A DNA stretch of 64,000 nucleotides, taken from assembly GCF_021026375.1 (NCBI RefSeq), contig NZ_JAJNDB010000005.1, positions 434,001-498,000 on the forward strand, read 5' to 3'. The number at the start of each line of letters is the position of its first letter. The stretch's first letter is position 1. Of this stretch, positions 1-8,947 are shown in pieces. The notes below the pieces were generated by a model. It ran no database searches, was not told the DNA's origin, and saw only the letters and a list, made by a program, of their open reading frames with translations. The translations under genes were made by a program, and so were the position numbers. This DNA comes from Actinomycetospora endophytica (GTDB lineage: Bacteria > Actinomycetota > Actinomycetes > Mycobacteriales > Pseudonocardiaceae).

Positions 1-892
1 GCTCGGCCTTCGAGGAGTCCCCGATCAGCGAGTCCACCTCGGTCGGACGCAGATAACCCTCGTCGAACCGCACGTGGCGCTCCCAGTCCGCGCCCACGTG
101 CTCGAAGCAGTACTGCACCCACTGGCGCACCGTGGTCGCCGTGCCGGTGGCCAGCACGTAGTCGTCGCCCTGGTCGGCCTGCAGCATCCGCCACATGCCC
201 TCCACGTACTCCGGCGCATACCCCCAGTCGCGGACCGCATCCAGATTGCCCAGGTAGACGAACTCCTCCTTGCCCTGCGCGATCCGGGCGGCGGCGCGAG
301 CGATCTTGCGGGTCACGAAGGTCTCGCCGCGGCGCGGGGACTCGTGGTTGAACAGGATCCCGTTGACCGCGAACAGGCCGTGCGCCTCGCGGTAGTTCCG
401 GGCCATCCAATAGCCGTAGAGCTTCGCCGCCCCGTACGGCGAGCGCGGGTAGAACGGGGTCACCTCGGACTGCGGCGGCGGGGTCGCGCCGAACATCTCC
501 GAGCTCGAGGCCTGGTAGTAGCGGGTGTCGATCCCGACCATCCGGATCGCCTCGAGCAACCGGGCAGTGCCGAGCCCGGTGGTGTTGCCGGTGAACTCCG
601 GCTCGTCGAAGCTCACGCGCACGTGCGACTGCGCCGCCAGGTGATACACCTCGTCCGGGCGCACCTTCTCGATCAACGTCACCAGCCGGCTCGAATCGGT
701 CAGGTCGCCGTAGTGGAGAACGAGGCGCTGCTCCGGGTCGTGCGGATCCTGATACAGGTGCTCGATCCGACCGGTGTTGAACGTCGAGGAACGCCGGATG
801 ATCCCGTGCACCTCGTAACCCTTGGCCAACAACAACTCGGTCAGATACGAACCGTCCTGCCCGGTGATCCCGGTGATCAGCGCGCGCTTCAC
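1..892 (-). CDS. gmd: GDP-mannose 4,6-dehydratase (C-terminus beyond window edge)
   Basis: Converts GDP-D-mannose to GDP-4-keto-6-deoxy-D-mannose, the first step to GDP-L-fucose and related deoxysugars; a cytoplasmic short-chain dehydrogenase/reductase. The GTG start at 892 opens with a Rossmann motif ([12 protein letters not shown]), followed by [15 protein letters not shown] and DLTDS, all typical of Gmd. About 297 codons are present; the family is usually 320-345 residues, so only the end is missing. The start overlaps the fcl stop in a GTGA tetranucleotide, so the two are translationally coupled. The last visible residues (LIGDSSKAE) match the family C-terminal region. Confidence 0.95.
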   Translation of the reverse strand, partial: MKRALITGITGQDGSYLTELLLAKGYEVHGIIRRSSTFNTGRIEHLYQDPHDPEQRLVLHYGDLTDSSRLVTLIEKVRPDEVYHLAAQSHVRVSFDEPEFTGNTTGLGTARLLEAIRMVGIDTRYYQASSSEMFGATPPPQSEVTPFYPRSPYGAAKLYGYWMARNYREAHGLFAVNGILFNHESPRRGETFVTRKIARAAARIAQGKEEFVYLGNLDAVRDWGYAPEYVEGMWRMLQADQGDDYVLATGTATTVRQWVQYCFEHVGADWERHVRFDEGYLRPTEVDSLIGDSSKAE

Positions 893-1848
893 GCCGTCGC
901 TCCTTCGCCAGAGACGTAGTTGTCGAGATACCAGCGGTACGTCGAGGCCAGACCCTCGGCCAGCCCGATCCGCGGCTTCCAGCCCGTCGCGGTGATCCGC
1001 GAGACGTCCAGCACCTTGCGCGGCGTGCCGTCCGGGCGCGACGTGTCGTACACGATCTCGCCGGTGAACCCGACCGTCCGCGCGACCAACGCCGCCAGCT
1101 CCGCGATCGTCACGTCCTCACCGGTACCCACGTTGATCGGCGACGGATCGTCATAGACGTCCAGCAGATGCACACACGCCGCCGCCAGATCATCCACATG
1201 CAGGAACTCCCGGCGCGGCGTCCCCGTCCCCCACACCGTCACCCGCGCATCACCGCGCACCGTCGCCTCGTGGAACTTCCGCATCAACGCCGGCAGCACG
1301 TGCGAGGACTCCAGATCGAAATTGTCCCCCGGCCCGTACAGATTCGTCGGCATCGCCGACACCCACGGCAGGCCGTACTCCCGCCGATACGACTGCACAC
1401 CCATGATCCCCGCGATCTTCGCGACCGCGTACGCGTCGTTCGTCGCCTCCAACGGACCCGTCAACAACGAGTCCTCCCGGATCGGCTGCTCCGCGAACTT
1501 CGGATAGATACACGACGACCCCAAGAACAGGAACCGCCCGGCCCCCGCCCCGGCCGCCGCATCCAACAGATTCGCCTGAATCCGCAGATTGTCGTGCAGG
1601 AACTCCACCGGCCGCGCCGCGTTCGCCGCGATCCCCCCGACCCGCGCCGCCGCGTCCACCACCGCCACCGGATCGACCCCGGCCACGAACTCCCGCGCCG
1701 CGGACGCATCCCGCAGATCCACCTGCGCCGACCGGGCCCCCACCACATCGGTGAAACCCGCGCCCCGCAGCGCCCGCACCACCGCGGACCCCACCAGTCC
1801 CCCCGAGCCCGCGACGAGAATCCGCGCGGAACGATCCAGCTCGCCCAT
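889..1848 (-). CDS. fcl: GDP-L-fucose synthase
   Basis: Epimerase-reductase that turns GDP-4-keto-6-deoxymannose, the product of the adjacent Gmd, into GDP-L-fucose. The 319-residue protein has an N-terminal [10 protein letters not shown] nucleotide-binding loop and the SDR catalytic Tyr-x3-Lys in AYAVAK; GSSCIYP and NLYGPGDNF are Fcl hallmarks. I chose the ATG at 1848 because it lies just before the Rossmann fold and gives the usual family length; longer in-frame extensions are Arg-rich and look non-coding. It is the first gene of a two-gene unit with gmd (GTGA overlap). The likely use is surface polysaccharide or glycosylation precursor supply. Confidence 0.94.
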   Translation of the reverse strand: MGELDRSARILVAGSGGLVGSAVVRALRGAGFTDVVGARSAQVDLRDASAAREFVAGVDPVAVVDAAARVGGIAANAARPVEFLHDNLRIQANLLDAAAGAGAGRFLFLGSSCIYPKFAEQPIREDSLLTGPLEATNDAYAVAKIAGIMGVQSYRREYGLPWVSAMPTNLYGPGDNFDLESSHVLPALMRKFHEATVRGDARVTVWGTGTPRREFLHVDDLAAACVHLLDVYDDPSPINVGTGEDVTIAELAALVARTVGFTGEIVYDTSRPDGTPRKVLDVSRITATGWKPRIGLAEGLASTYRWYLDNYVSGEGATA

Positions 1849-2178
1849 ACCCCGAGACGGTAGCGGAGCGTGGCCGGATCTCCGATGGCTGCGCCGTCCG
1901 GTGATGGTCACAGTGGCGCCGGGTAACGCGACGGTGGCTCGCGCACCGGCGGTTGCGGCGGCCGGTCGGGCCGCTCGGACCACCGGAGGCTCGTCCCGCC
2001 CACGAACGGACCAGTCACGTCCGACGCCCGGTTCCTCCCGCCGGGCGCAGCGGACTGTGACGTGGCGTGTGTTCTGCGTGATCTCTCCGGCGCCCGGGTA
2101 TGACGCCGTTCGAGACAGCGCGAGAGAGAGCCGGTCCCGACGGCGTCACGCCCGGGACCGTGGTGGGAGGAGTGCCCC
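1849..2178. other. Intergenic region upstream of fcl and of a membrane protein gene
   Basis: A 330-bp divergent spacer between fcl (minus) and a plus-strand membrane protein gene. It must hold both promoters. I see no convincing -35/-10 pair, no RNA gene and no strong inverted repeat; frames open here are Arg/Pro-rich and look non-coding. Confidence 0.5.
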
Positions 2179-2769
2179 ATGCCGGCCGGAGAGTTCGCCC
2201 GGGACGATTCCACCCCGGACAGGAGCGGTCGTCCCGACCAGTACGACCCTCTCCGCCCGCAGCTCCCCCTCGAGTCCGTTCCGCGCGGGCGCTTCGACGT
2301 CCCCGGGATGGGCGGCCTGCGGCTGCGGTCGCGGTTCCTGATCGCGACCTGCAGCCCGACATCGCGCCCGTGGGCTGCTGTCGCGCTCTGCCTGACCGGG
2401 GTGGTCGGACTGTTCCTGCCGCTGCTGATCGGCGTGGGCGGGCACGGCTGGACCGCGGTCGAGCTGGCCAAGGGTCCGACCCTCGTCGCGCTGGGGCTCT
2501 TCGTCGTCCTGACCCTGCTGCCGGTGGTCGACCTCGTCCTCGGCCACGAGCGTGTCACCCCGTGGCTCGCGTTCCCGGCCGCGCTCGGCGTCCAGGTGAC
2601 CATCGCGCTGGCCGTCGTCGCCGCGGCGCGGGGCGCGGGTGCGCTGCACCCCGAGCTCTCGACGGGGGTCGCGGCGCCCGGCGCGGGCCTGGTCCTGATG
2701 GTGGTGGCCGAGATCGGGCTCGCGGTGATCGGCGGGATCGGCTTCGCACGTCGCCGCCAGGTGCGCTGA
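2179..2769 (+). CDS. Four-helix integral membrane protein of unknown function
   Basis: The 196-residue protein starts with about 55 polar, Pro/Arg-rich residues, followed by about four hydrophobic segments (roughly residues 62-82, 92-112, 125-148 and 163-188) and a short basic tail (ARRRQVR). That topology suggests a small plasma-membrane protein with a cytoplasmic N-terminus. No catalytic motif is recognisable. Its TGA stop lies inside the outer arm of a long inverted repeat shared with the convergent DUF1501 gene. The gene is monocistronic as far as can be seen. Confidence 0.72.
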   Translation: MPAGEFARDDSTPDRSGRPDQYDPLRPQLPLESVPRGRFDVPGMGGLRLRSRFLIATCSPTSRPWAAVALCLTGVVGLFLPLLIGVGGHGWTAVELAKGPTLVALGLFVVLTLLPVVDLVLGHERVTPWLAFPAALGVQVTIALAVVAAARGAGALHPELSTGVAAPGAGLVLMVVAEIGLAVIGGIGFARRRQVR

Positions 2770-2835
2770 CGCGCTTGTGAGCAGTAATTGACGCCCTGGC
2801 GTCAATTACTGCTCACGAGCGCGTCAGCGCACCTA
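2759..2835. repeat. Palindromic intergenic element, copy 1 (convergent gene ends)
   Basis: Inner arms GTGAGCAGTAATTGACGCC (2777-2795) and its exact complement (2798-2816) leave a 2-base loop. Outer arms read GTGCGCTGACGCGC on the left and its near-complement on the right. The stops of both flanking convergent genes fall in the outer arms. Related copies lie at 10726-10804 and 15836-15907. Probably a bidirectional terminator spread as a repeat. Confidence 0.85.
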
Positions 2836-4077
2836 CAAGGCGAACGTCCCGCCGGGATGCCCCGGCACCACGCGGTCGGGGTCGGCGCCGAGCACCTTGT
2901 CGACCAGTGACGCGTAGACGTCGCGGAAGTCGACGTGCGCGCGCAGGTCCCCCGCGTACAGATCGGTCAGGCTGGGCTGCTGGCCCGTGAACCCGCCGCG
3001 CATCCCCGCGCCGAGCAGCAGCACCGGGCTCGCGGTGCCGTGGTCGGTGCCCTCCGAGGCGTTGGCCTGGACCCGCCGTCCGAACTCGGAGTACACGAGC
3101 ACCGTCACCTGACGGCCCGCGTCCGATCCGCCGAGCCGCTGCACGAACCCGGTGAGCGCGGCGTCCAGCTGCCCGAGGAGACGTTCCTGGGTGCCGCGCT
3201 CGTCGGCGTGGGTGTCGAACCCGCCGAGCGAGGCCGAGTACACCCGCGTCGGCACCCGCGCCTCGACCAGCCCGGCGATCAGATCGAGCTGGTGCCCGAG
3301 GTCGCCGCCCTTCCCACCGGTCTTCGCGACGGCGGGCTTCACCGTGCCGCCCTCGATCGCCGGGTCGACCGCCGCGCGCAGCGTGCCCAGGTGCCCGATC
3401 GAGGCCGCGGCCTTCGCCCGCCACGGGTCGTCGGTCGGGTCGGGCGCCGCGAACCCGGCCACCGCCCGGCCGAGCGCCCCGCGGGGCAGGTCGAGCGTGC
3501 CGGGCGCGACCGTCGACCCCGCCCGGTCGGCGCCGACCAGCAAGGGCGGCAGCACCGTCTCCGTCGAGAGCGCCCGCAGCGGGTCCGCCGCCGACCCGTC
3601 GCTCACCGCGTCCAGCCAGCGCCCCAGCCAGCCGGCGCCGTTCGGGCTCGTCGGGGACGCGGTCTGCCAGATCGCCATCGAGCGGAAGTGGCTGTGGTCG
3701 GGCTCCGGGTAGCCGACCCCACGCACGATCGTCAGCGATTCGCCGCTGTCCCAGAGCCCCTTCAGCCCGGTCATCGCCGGGTTGAGCCCGATTCCCTCAC
3801 CGACGTCCAGGACGTCCTGGGCGCGGTAGGCGAGCTCCGGCCGCGCCTTCTGGTACGCCGGGTCCGACGCCGGGACCACGGTGTTCAGCCCGTCGTTGCC
3901 GCCGTAGAGGGTGACGACGACGAGCACGCCCGCGTTCGGGTCGAGGTCACCCGCCGAGGCGAAGAGGTCCTCCCACGGCACCGTCGTGGCCCCCACGACG
4001 GCGAGGGCGGCGGCCCCCGTCACCGCGGTCGCCGTCAGGAAGCGACGACGGGTCAGGGCCGGGACGGTCGTGCGCAT
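2833..4077 (-). CDS. DUF1501 family Tat-exported protein
   Basis: A 414-residue protein of the DUF1501 (sulfatase-like fold) family. It begins with a twin-arginine signal (RRRFLTATAV at residues 9-18, then an Ala/Val-rich core), so export by Tat is expected. LVVVTLYGGNDGLNTVVP and the central DHSHFRSMAIWQTA are typical of the family, as is the later GRRVQANASEGTDHGTAS. The enzymatic role is not known. The ATG at 4077 shares a base with the TGA of the upstream DUF1800 gene, the standard bacterial pairing, which implies they act together at the cell surface or in the periplasm-like space. Confidence 0.9.
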   Translation of the reverse strand: MRTTVPALTRRRFLTATAVTGAAALAVVGATTVPWEDLFASAGDLDPNAGVLVVVTLYGGNDGLNTVVPASDPAYQKARPELAYRAQDVLDVGEGIGLNPAMTGLKGLWDSGESLTIVRGVGYPEPDHSHFRSMAIWQTASPTSPNGAGWLGRWLDAVSDGSAADPLRALSTETVLPPLLVGADRAGSTVAPGTLDLPRGALGRAVAGFAAPDPTDDPWRAKAAASIGHLGTLRAAVDPAIEGGTVKPAVAKTGGKGGDLGHQLDLIAGLVEARVPTRVYSASLGGFDTHADERGTQERLLGQLDAALTGFVQRLGGSDAGRQVTVLVYSEFGRRVQANASEGTDHGTASPVLLLGAGMRGGFTGQQPSLTDLYAGDLRAHVDFRDVYASLVDKVLGADPDRVVPGHPGGTFAL

Positions 4078-5393
4078 CAGACGCTCACCACGTACTCCGG
4101 GCTCACCGCGGCCGCGGCGAGCAGCTGCCGGGGATCGCCGCCGGCGAGCGACTGCAGCGCCGTCCGGGTCCGACCGCTCCAGCCGTCGACGGCGAGGGTG
4201 GCGCGCGCCCACTCGACGCGCGCGTTGCTCCCCGACGGCGGGGGCTCGACCGGCCCGGACAGCGGCGCCGCCTTCAGCAACGTCTGCGCGAACCCGAGCC
4301 GCACCACCGTCGCGCTCGCCGTCAGGTAGGGCGCGCCCGCGGGCCAGCCGCCCACGTTCGGCGGGTCGAACGGGACCTGTCCGAGTCCCTTGAGCTGGTT
4401 CAGGGCCTTGCTCTGATCGGCCGCCGGCAGCGCCCCGAGTGGCCGCCCGAGCGCCCGCGACAACCCGACCGCCCACTCCACCGGCTGCTTCACCAGCGCC
4501 GTCGTCGGGTCCCGGAAGGCGGGCGTAGTCGCAATGGCCCGCAACAGTGGCCGCACGGCCGTGCCCGACCCGTAGGCGGCGACGAGCGCGTCGAGGTCGG
4601 CCTCCGACGGCGGGGTCGCCGACACCAGCCGGAACCACAGCCGGCTCGCGACGAACCGCGCCGACTCCGGCCGGGCCGCGAGCATCGAGACGAGCCCCTC
4701 GGCGTCGTAGTCGGCGGTCGTCCCGAGCACGGTCTTCGGCGCGTCGTCGAACTTGGTCGGCGCGAAGGTCACCGCCCGGTCCTCGTACGTCCAGCCGGTG
4801 AGCGCCCGGGCCGCCTCCCGGACGTCGGTCTCGGCGTAGTGCCCGACCCCGAGCGTGAACAGCTCCATCAGCTCACGGCCGAGGTTCTCGTTCGGGATGC
4901 CCTTGCGGTTGGTCTGGTTGTCCAACCAGAGCGTCAGCGCCGGGTCGACGACCATCGCGTGGGCGAGCGTCTCGAACGAGTCCTGCCCCAGAGTCCGGAA
5001 CGTCTGGTTCTGGACGATCATGTTCTGCGGGTCGCGGACCTTCTGGTTGCTGGTCGCGAAGTGGCCGTGCCAGAACCACGTCAGCTTCTCCGCCCGGGGT
5101 GCGGCGACGGTCGCCATCCGGTCCAGCCACCACGTCACCGACGCCTGTTCCTGGTCCCGACGAGCGGCCTCGACGGCGTCCTTGCGCGGGTCGTCGGCCT
5201 TCACGGCGGGCAGCGGCGGGAACGACGGCAGGTCGGTCGGCAGCGGCTCGTCGCGGGTCAGCAGCGCGTCGAGGGTGGCGTCGAATCCCGCGGTCGCCCC
5301 GGCGTCCACATCCGGGCGACGGGCCCCGGTCCCGAGCCGGTCGAGGAGCCGCCGGACGGCGGCACGCTCGTCGAGCGGCGGGGCGGCGGGCAC
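4077..5393 (-). CDS. DUF1800 family protein
   Basis: The 438-residue DUF1800 protein carries family motifs EKLTWFWHGHFATS, QNQTFRTLG, GRELMELFTLGVGHY and the late PFDPPNVGGWP. The family is regularly encoded immediately before DUF1501 proteins, as here (the stop and start share one base). I see no clear signal peptide at the GTG start used here (5393), so the protein may be exported with its Tat partner or a signal may have been lost. The reaction is unknown. The upstream region carries nested inverted repeats (5475-5534) that may regulate this operon and the divergent gene. Confidence 0.88.
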   Translation of the reverse strand: MPAAPPLDERAAVRRLLDRLGTGARRPDVDAGATAGFDATLDALLTRDEPLPTDLPSFPPLPAVKADDPRKDAVEAARRDQEQASVTWWLDRMATVAAPRAEKLTWFWHGHFATSNQKVRDPQNMIVQNQTFRTLGQDSFETLAHAMVVDPALTLWLDNQTNRKGIPNENLGRELMELFTLGVGHYAETDVREAARALTGWTYEDRAVTFAPTKFDDAPKTVLGTTADYDAEGLVSMLAARPESARFVASRLWFRLVSATPPSEADLDALVAAYGSGTAVRPLLRAIATTPAFRDPTTALVKQPVEWAVGLSRALGRPLGALPAADQSKALNQLKGLGQVPFDPPNVGGWPAGAPYLTASATVVRLGFAQTLLKAAPLSGPVEPPPSGSNARVEWARATLAVDGWSGRTRTALQSLAGGDPRQLLAAAAVSPEYVVSV

Positions 5394-5474
5394 GCGATCA
5401 AGTGTCGGCGGCGGCCGCGTGAAGTACTCGTGAAGTCCTTCAGGTCCATCAGGAAGCGGACCTACCGATAGCCC

Positions 5475-5534
5475 GGCCTTGACCCGCCCATGGTGAACGT
5501 GTCACCCACCACGGTGGTGATCCTCGTCAAGGCC
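5475..5534. promoter_or_regulatory. Nested inverted repeats in a divergent promoter region
   Basis: Outer arms GGCCTTGAC (5475-5483) and GTCAAGGCC (5526-5534) enclose a second perfect palindrome, CACCAC-G-GTGGTG (5507-5519). The structure lies between the divergent DUF1800 gene and the gene at 5623, where operators are expected. Both outer arms contain a TTGAC core that could also act as -35 hexamers. No regulator is identified. Confidence 0.4.
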
Positions 5535-5622
5535 CCCGATCATGCCGTTACCGACTTGTGATGGCACTGTCGGTCCGTACCCGCCCCGGGTGCCGACCAC
5601 GCGTCCCGAGAAGGGGTCGTCG

Positions 5623-6420
5623 ATGACCGCACTGGAGCCCACCATCCCCGCCGAGCCGGACGTGCCCGTCACGTCGCTGCTGCACGACGACGGCTTCGTC
5701 GCGCTCGCCGACGACCTGCAGCACCGCGGTGGGCTCCGGGGACGGGCGGCGCGGCTGGTCGCCCGGGCCCGGGTCGGTGCCGCCCGGACCGCCCTCGCCT
5801 CGCGCGTGGTCCCCGCCCTCGCGGACCTCCCCCACGTCCCGGTGACCGTGCCCGACACCGAGGGCGGCCGACGCCTCGCCGCGAAGTACGCCGGCCGGAA
5901 CCAGGGCGTGCCCCGCGACCTCGCGGTGTCGGTCCTGCGGCTGCCCGAGAAGCCGGAGGACTACCTGCGCGGGCGCTCCAAGCAGGCGCTGCGGACCAAC
6001 AGCCGCCGGGCCCGCGAGCAGGGCGTCACGTGCCGCGCCGTGGATCCCGTCGAGTCGGTCGCCCGGCTCGCGAAGGTCGTCCCCGAGCGCTGGTGGGACG
6101 ACATCGTGCCCGGCGCCCGCGCGGACCTCGAGGCCGGGCTGTGCACCGGCTGGATCGCCGAGGCCGCCGACGGCGCGACGGAGGTCCTCGCGCTCACCAG
6201 CGGCGCGGGCCCGCTCGCGCGACTGGACCTCATGCTCACCGCCCCCGACCGGGACGGCGACTCCCGCTACCTGCTCTCGGCCCACGTCGTCACCGAGCTC
6301 GCCGCCGCCGGGACCCGCCTGCTCGCCGTCGACGGGGCCCTGACGCTGGCTCCGGGGCTGCGGCACTTCCAGCACCTGCTCGGATTCGGCCAGGCGACGC
6401 TCGACGTCCAGGTGGCCTGA
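5623..6420 (+). CDS. GNAT-like / FemAB-type acyltransferase-fold protein
   Basis: A 265-residue protein of uncertain function. The segment DYLRGRSKQALRTNSRRAREQG (about residues 110-130) and the following alternation of strands and helices resemble acyltransferases of the GNAT/BioF2-like superfamily, but no acetyl-CoA loop is unmistakable. The ATG at 5623 is preceded by a GAGAAGGGG Shine-Dalgarno sequence. It stands alone between a divergent DUF1800 gene and a downstream DinB gene. An aminoacyl- or acyl-transfer role is inference only. Confidence 0.65.
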   Translation: MTALEPTIPAEPDVPVTSLLHDDGFVALADDLQHRGGLRGRAARLVARARVGAARTALASRVVPALADLPHVPVTVPDTEGGRRLAAKYAGRNQGVPRDLAVSVLRLPEKPEDYLRGRSKQALRTNSRRAREQGVTCRAVDPVESVARLAKVVPERWWDDIVPGARADLEAGLCTGWIAEAADGATEVLALTSGAGPLARLDLMLTAPDRDGDSRYLLSAHVVTELAAAGTRLLAVDGALTLAPGLRHFQHLLGFGQATLDVQVA

Positions 6421-6484
6421 CCGACCACCGCGCGGGTACACCGGGGGCGAACCGTGCTCGCCCCTCGATGAACGGGAGCTCCGC

Positions 6485-7015
6485 GTGAACAGCATCGACG
6501 TGCTCGTCGACGCCTTCGGCCGGGTCCGCAGCGACGTCCACCGCGCCGTCGAGGGTCTCGACGAGAAGGCGCTGAACCTGCGTCTCGACGCCGAGGCCAA
6601 CCCGGTCGGCTGGCTGGTCTGGCACCTGACGCGGGTGCAGGACGACCACCTCGCCGACCTCGCCGGGACGGAGCAGGCCTACACCGCTAGCCCGGGAGAA
6701 AACGGACGCCGCTGGGCCGACCGGTTCGGCTTCGATCTGGACCCGCGGTCCATGGGCTACGCGCACACCTCCGCGCAGGTCGCGGCGGTGCACGTCACCG
6801 ACCCGGCGTTGCTCACCGGCTACTACGACGCCGTGCACGAGCGGACCCTCGCCTACCTGCGCACCCTCTCCGACGACGACCTCGACGAGGTCATCGACGA
6901 CGCCTGGGACCCGCCGGTGACGCGCGGGGTGCGGATCATCAGCGTCGTCGACGACGACATCCAGCACGCCGGTCAGGCCGCGTACGTCGCCGGGATCGCC
7001 CGCCGCGCGTCCTGA
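6485..7015 (+). CDS. DinB / DUF664 family protein (mycothiol-transferase-like)
   Basis: A 176-residue member of the DinB-like four-helix bundle superfamily. The motif WLVWHLTRVQDDHLADL supplies one of the conserved metal-binding histidines, and DDIQHAGQAAYVAG near the C-terminus supplies another. In actinobacteria these proteins include mycothiol-dependent transferases and isomerases acting in detoxification; the substrate here is unknown. The GTG start has an upstream GGAG ribosome-binding site. It ends 33 bp from a convergent amidohydrolase gene, with a GC-rich hairpin (7021-7048) between them. Confidence 0.85.
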   Translation: MNSIDVLVDAFGRVRSDVHRAVEGLDEKALNLRLDAEANPVGWLVWHLTRVQDDHLADLAGTEQAYTASPGENGRRWADRFGFDLDPRSMGYAHTSAQVAAVHVTDPALLTGYYDAVHERTLAYLRTLSDDDLDEVIDDAWDPPVTRGVRIISVVDDDIQHAGQAAYVAGIARRAS

Positions 7016-7020
7016 CGACG

Positions 7021-7048
7021 GCCGGGCCGGCTCGATGGGGAGCCCGGC
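7021..7048. terminator. GC-rich hairpin between convergent genes
   Basis: GCCGGGC (7021-7027) pairs with GCCCGGC (7042-7048) around a 14-base loop. It lies exactly between the convergent DinB and amidohydrolase stops. No U-tract follows, as is common for actinobacterial terminators. Confidence 0.5.
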
Positions 7049-8305
7049 TCAGTGGCCGGCGCGCACCGGCCCGACGTCGTCGGAGCACGCCGCGTGGGCG
7101 GGGTGCGAGAGGTCGTGAGCGACGCCCGCGCGCCAGACCGTGCGCAGCGCGCGGGTCGCGGTGACGTCGACGGTCGGGTCGCCGTCGACGAGCAGCAGGT
7201 CCGCGCGCTTCCCGGCCGCGATCCGTCCACGGTCGGGCAGCGCGAACACGTCGGCGGCGCGGGAGGTGGCGGCCGCCAGGACGTCGGCCGGCGACATCCC
7301 GCACCCCGCGAGCAGCTCCAGCTCGAGGTGCAGCGAGGCCCCGTGCATCACCGCCGCGGGCCGGCCCGGTACGTCGTTGGCGTCGGTGCCCGCGACCACC
7401 GTCGCGCCGGCCGCCAGGAGCCGGCGCAGGTTGTCCGCCGCGTGCTCGTAGGCGGCGCCGGACGCGGAGCTGGTCGGCAGCCCGCCCCGGTCGCCCGCCC
7501 GCAGCCCCCGCACGACGTCGTCGGGCAGGCGTGCGATCAGCCGCGGGTCGGCGAGCAGCGCCCGCTGCGACGCGGCGTCGGTCAGCGCGGCCATCATCGT
7601 CATCGTCGGGACCACGGTGAGACCCGCGAGGCCGTCGTCGTCCAGCGGTCCGTCGAGGGGCAGGTGGGTGAGGACGTCGACGCCCGCGTCGCGCGCGGTG
7701 GTGAACGCCCAGCGGGTCGGCGCGTGTGCCACCGTCGCCAGCCCGTGTGCCCGGGCGGCCGCGCACACCGCGGTCACGGTCTCCGGGGAGAGCGTGGGCC
7801 GGGTGACGTCGGCGGCGTTCTCGACGAAGACCTTCAGGTAGTCGGAGCCCTCGCGGACCCGGTCGGCGACGTAGCGCTCGGCGTCCTCGGGACCGGACAG
7901 CCCCGGCATCCGCCAGCCGCCGGGATCGGGCGGCAGCATGACGGCGGGCCAGCCGTCCACGGCGCCCGCCATCAGCCCGGAGCTGCGCAGGTCGGCCTCG
8001 TCGTGCCGGTTCGCTGCCCGCCGACGCAGCATCGCGGTGAACTGCGGCGGCGCGGAGAACATGTCGAGGACGGTCGTCACGCCGTGGCGCAGGTCCTGAC
8101 CGAGGTTGCCGGCCCCACGCAGGTGCACGTGGCCGTCGACGAGTCCGGGGAGCAGGGTCGCGCCGCGCGCGTCGACGTCGTCGGCCGCGGGCTCGTGCTC
8201 CCCCGGCTCGACGGCCGTGATCACGTCGCCGTCGACGACGACGGTCGCCACCCCCACCGGACGCTCGCCGTCGAACACCCGGGCACCACAGATCCTCGTG
8301 CTCAC
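7049..8305 (-). CDS. Amidohydrolase family protein (imidazolonepropionase-like)
   Basis: A 418-residue metal-dependent hydrolase of the amidohydrolase superfamily. LLPGLVDGHVHLRG carries the HxH metal pair on strand 1, DYLKVFVEN holds the bridging Lys region, TVAHAPT and VLTHLPLDG supply further His ligands, and VVAGTDAND the catalytic Asp. The C-terminus GRIAAGKRADLLLVDGDP is the usual beta-sandwich return. The GTG at 8305 immediately precedes the beta-sandwich start (TRICGARVFDG). Substrate is undetermined; cyclic amides or dipeptides are possible. It is divergent from the acetyltransferase gene and convergent with the DinB gene. Confidence 0.9.
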   Translation of the reverse strand: MSTRICGARVFDGERPVGVATVVVDGDVITAVEPGEHEPAADDVDARGATLLPGLVDGHVHLRGAGNLGQDLRHGVTTVLDMFSAPPQFTAMLRRRAANRHDEADLRSSGLMAGAVDGWPAVMLPPDPGGWRMPGLSGPEDAERYVADRVREGSDYLKVFVENAADVTRPTLSPETVTAVCAAARAHGLATVAHAPTRWAFTTARDAGVDVLTHLPLDGPLDDDGLAGLTVVPTMTMMAALTDAASQRALLADPRLIARLPDDVVRGLRAGDRGGLPTSSASGAAYEHAADNLRRLLAAGATVVAGTDANDVPGRPAAVMHGASLHLELELLAGCGMSPADVLAAATSRAADVFALPDRGRIAAGKRADLLLVDGDPTVDVTATRALRTVWRAGVAHDLSHPAHAACSDDVGPVRAGH

Positions 8306-8395
8306 GACGCCGAGTGTGCGCGCCACCGGCCCGTGCCCGCGACGCCCGGGAGGGGCCTTCCGACGAGCGACGAGGTCGTGGGGATCATCGGGCGC

Positions 8396-8878
8396 GTGGC
8401 CACCCTGCACCGGATGCACCGCACCCGCATGGACGACGTCGTGATCCGCCTGGTCTACCTGCGCACCCGTGGCCTGCTCGGCCGGGCGGTCCGGCTCCTG
8501 CTCTTCGTGCTCGGCATCGACATCCCCCGCGGCGTGCCGATCGGGCCCGGGCTCACGCTGGTGCACGCCACCGCCGGTCTGGTGGTGCACCCGGACACCC
8601 GCATCGGCCGCGACGTGACGATCCTGCACGGCGTCACGCTCGGCCGGGCCGACCCGTGGGTCCCGCTGCACCGCGGCCCGATGGACCTCGTCGTCGAGGA
8701 CGGGGCGGTGATCGGCACGGGCGCGGTCGTCCTCGCCCGCAGCGGCCAGACCCTCACCATCGGGGCGGGCGCCGTGATCGGGGCGAACGCCGTCGTGACC
8801 CGGTCGGTCGGCGCCGGCGAGACGTGGGCGGGCAATCCCGCGAGGCAGGTGTTCCCGACGGATCGGGCAACCGGCTGA
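8396..8878 (+). CDS. Serine O-acetyltransferase-like left-handed beta-helix protein
   Basis: About 160 residues with hexapeptide repeats (IPRGVPIGPGLTLVHATAGLVVHPDTRIG, then VTILHGVTLG, GAVIGTGAVVL, GAVIGANAVV) and the NPAR closing motif, matching CysE-like acetyltransferases. The N-terminal helical domain of true CysE is short here, so this may be a cysteine-biosynthesis enzyme variant or an acyltransferase for sugars or other alcohols. Start is uncertain: GTG 8396 is used; GTG 8378 and ATGs at about 8414 and 8429 are alternatives. It is divergent from the amidohydrolase with a short spacer. Confidence 0.8.
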   Translation: MATLHRMHRTRMDDVVIRLVYLRTRGLLGRAVRLLLFVLGIDIPRGVPIGPGLTLVHATAGLVVHPDTRIGRDVTILHGVTLGRADPWVPLHRGPMDLVVEDGAVIGTGAVVLARSGQTLTIGAGAVIGANAVVTRSVGAGETWAGNPARQVFPTDRATG

Positions 8879-8947
8879 GGCCGTCGGCGGGTTACCGTCA
8901 CCTCGACGGACGGCCCGCGCCGTCCCGTCGTCGAGGAGGGACCGCCG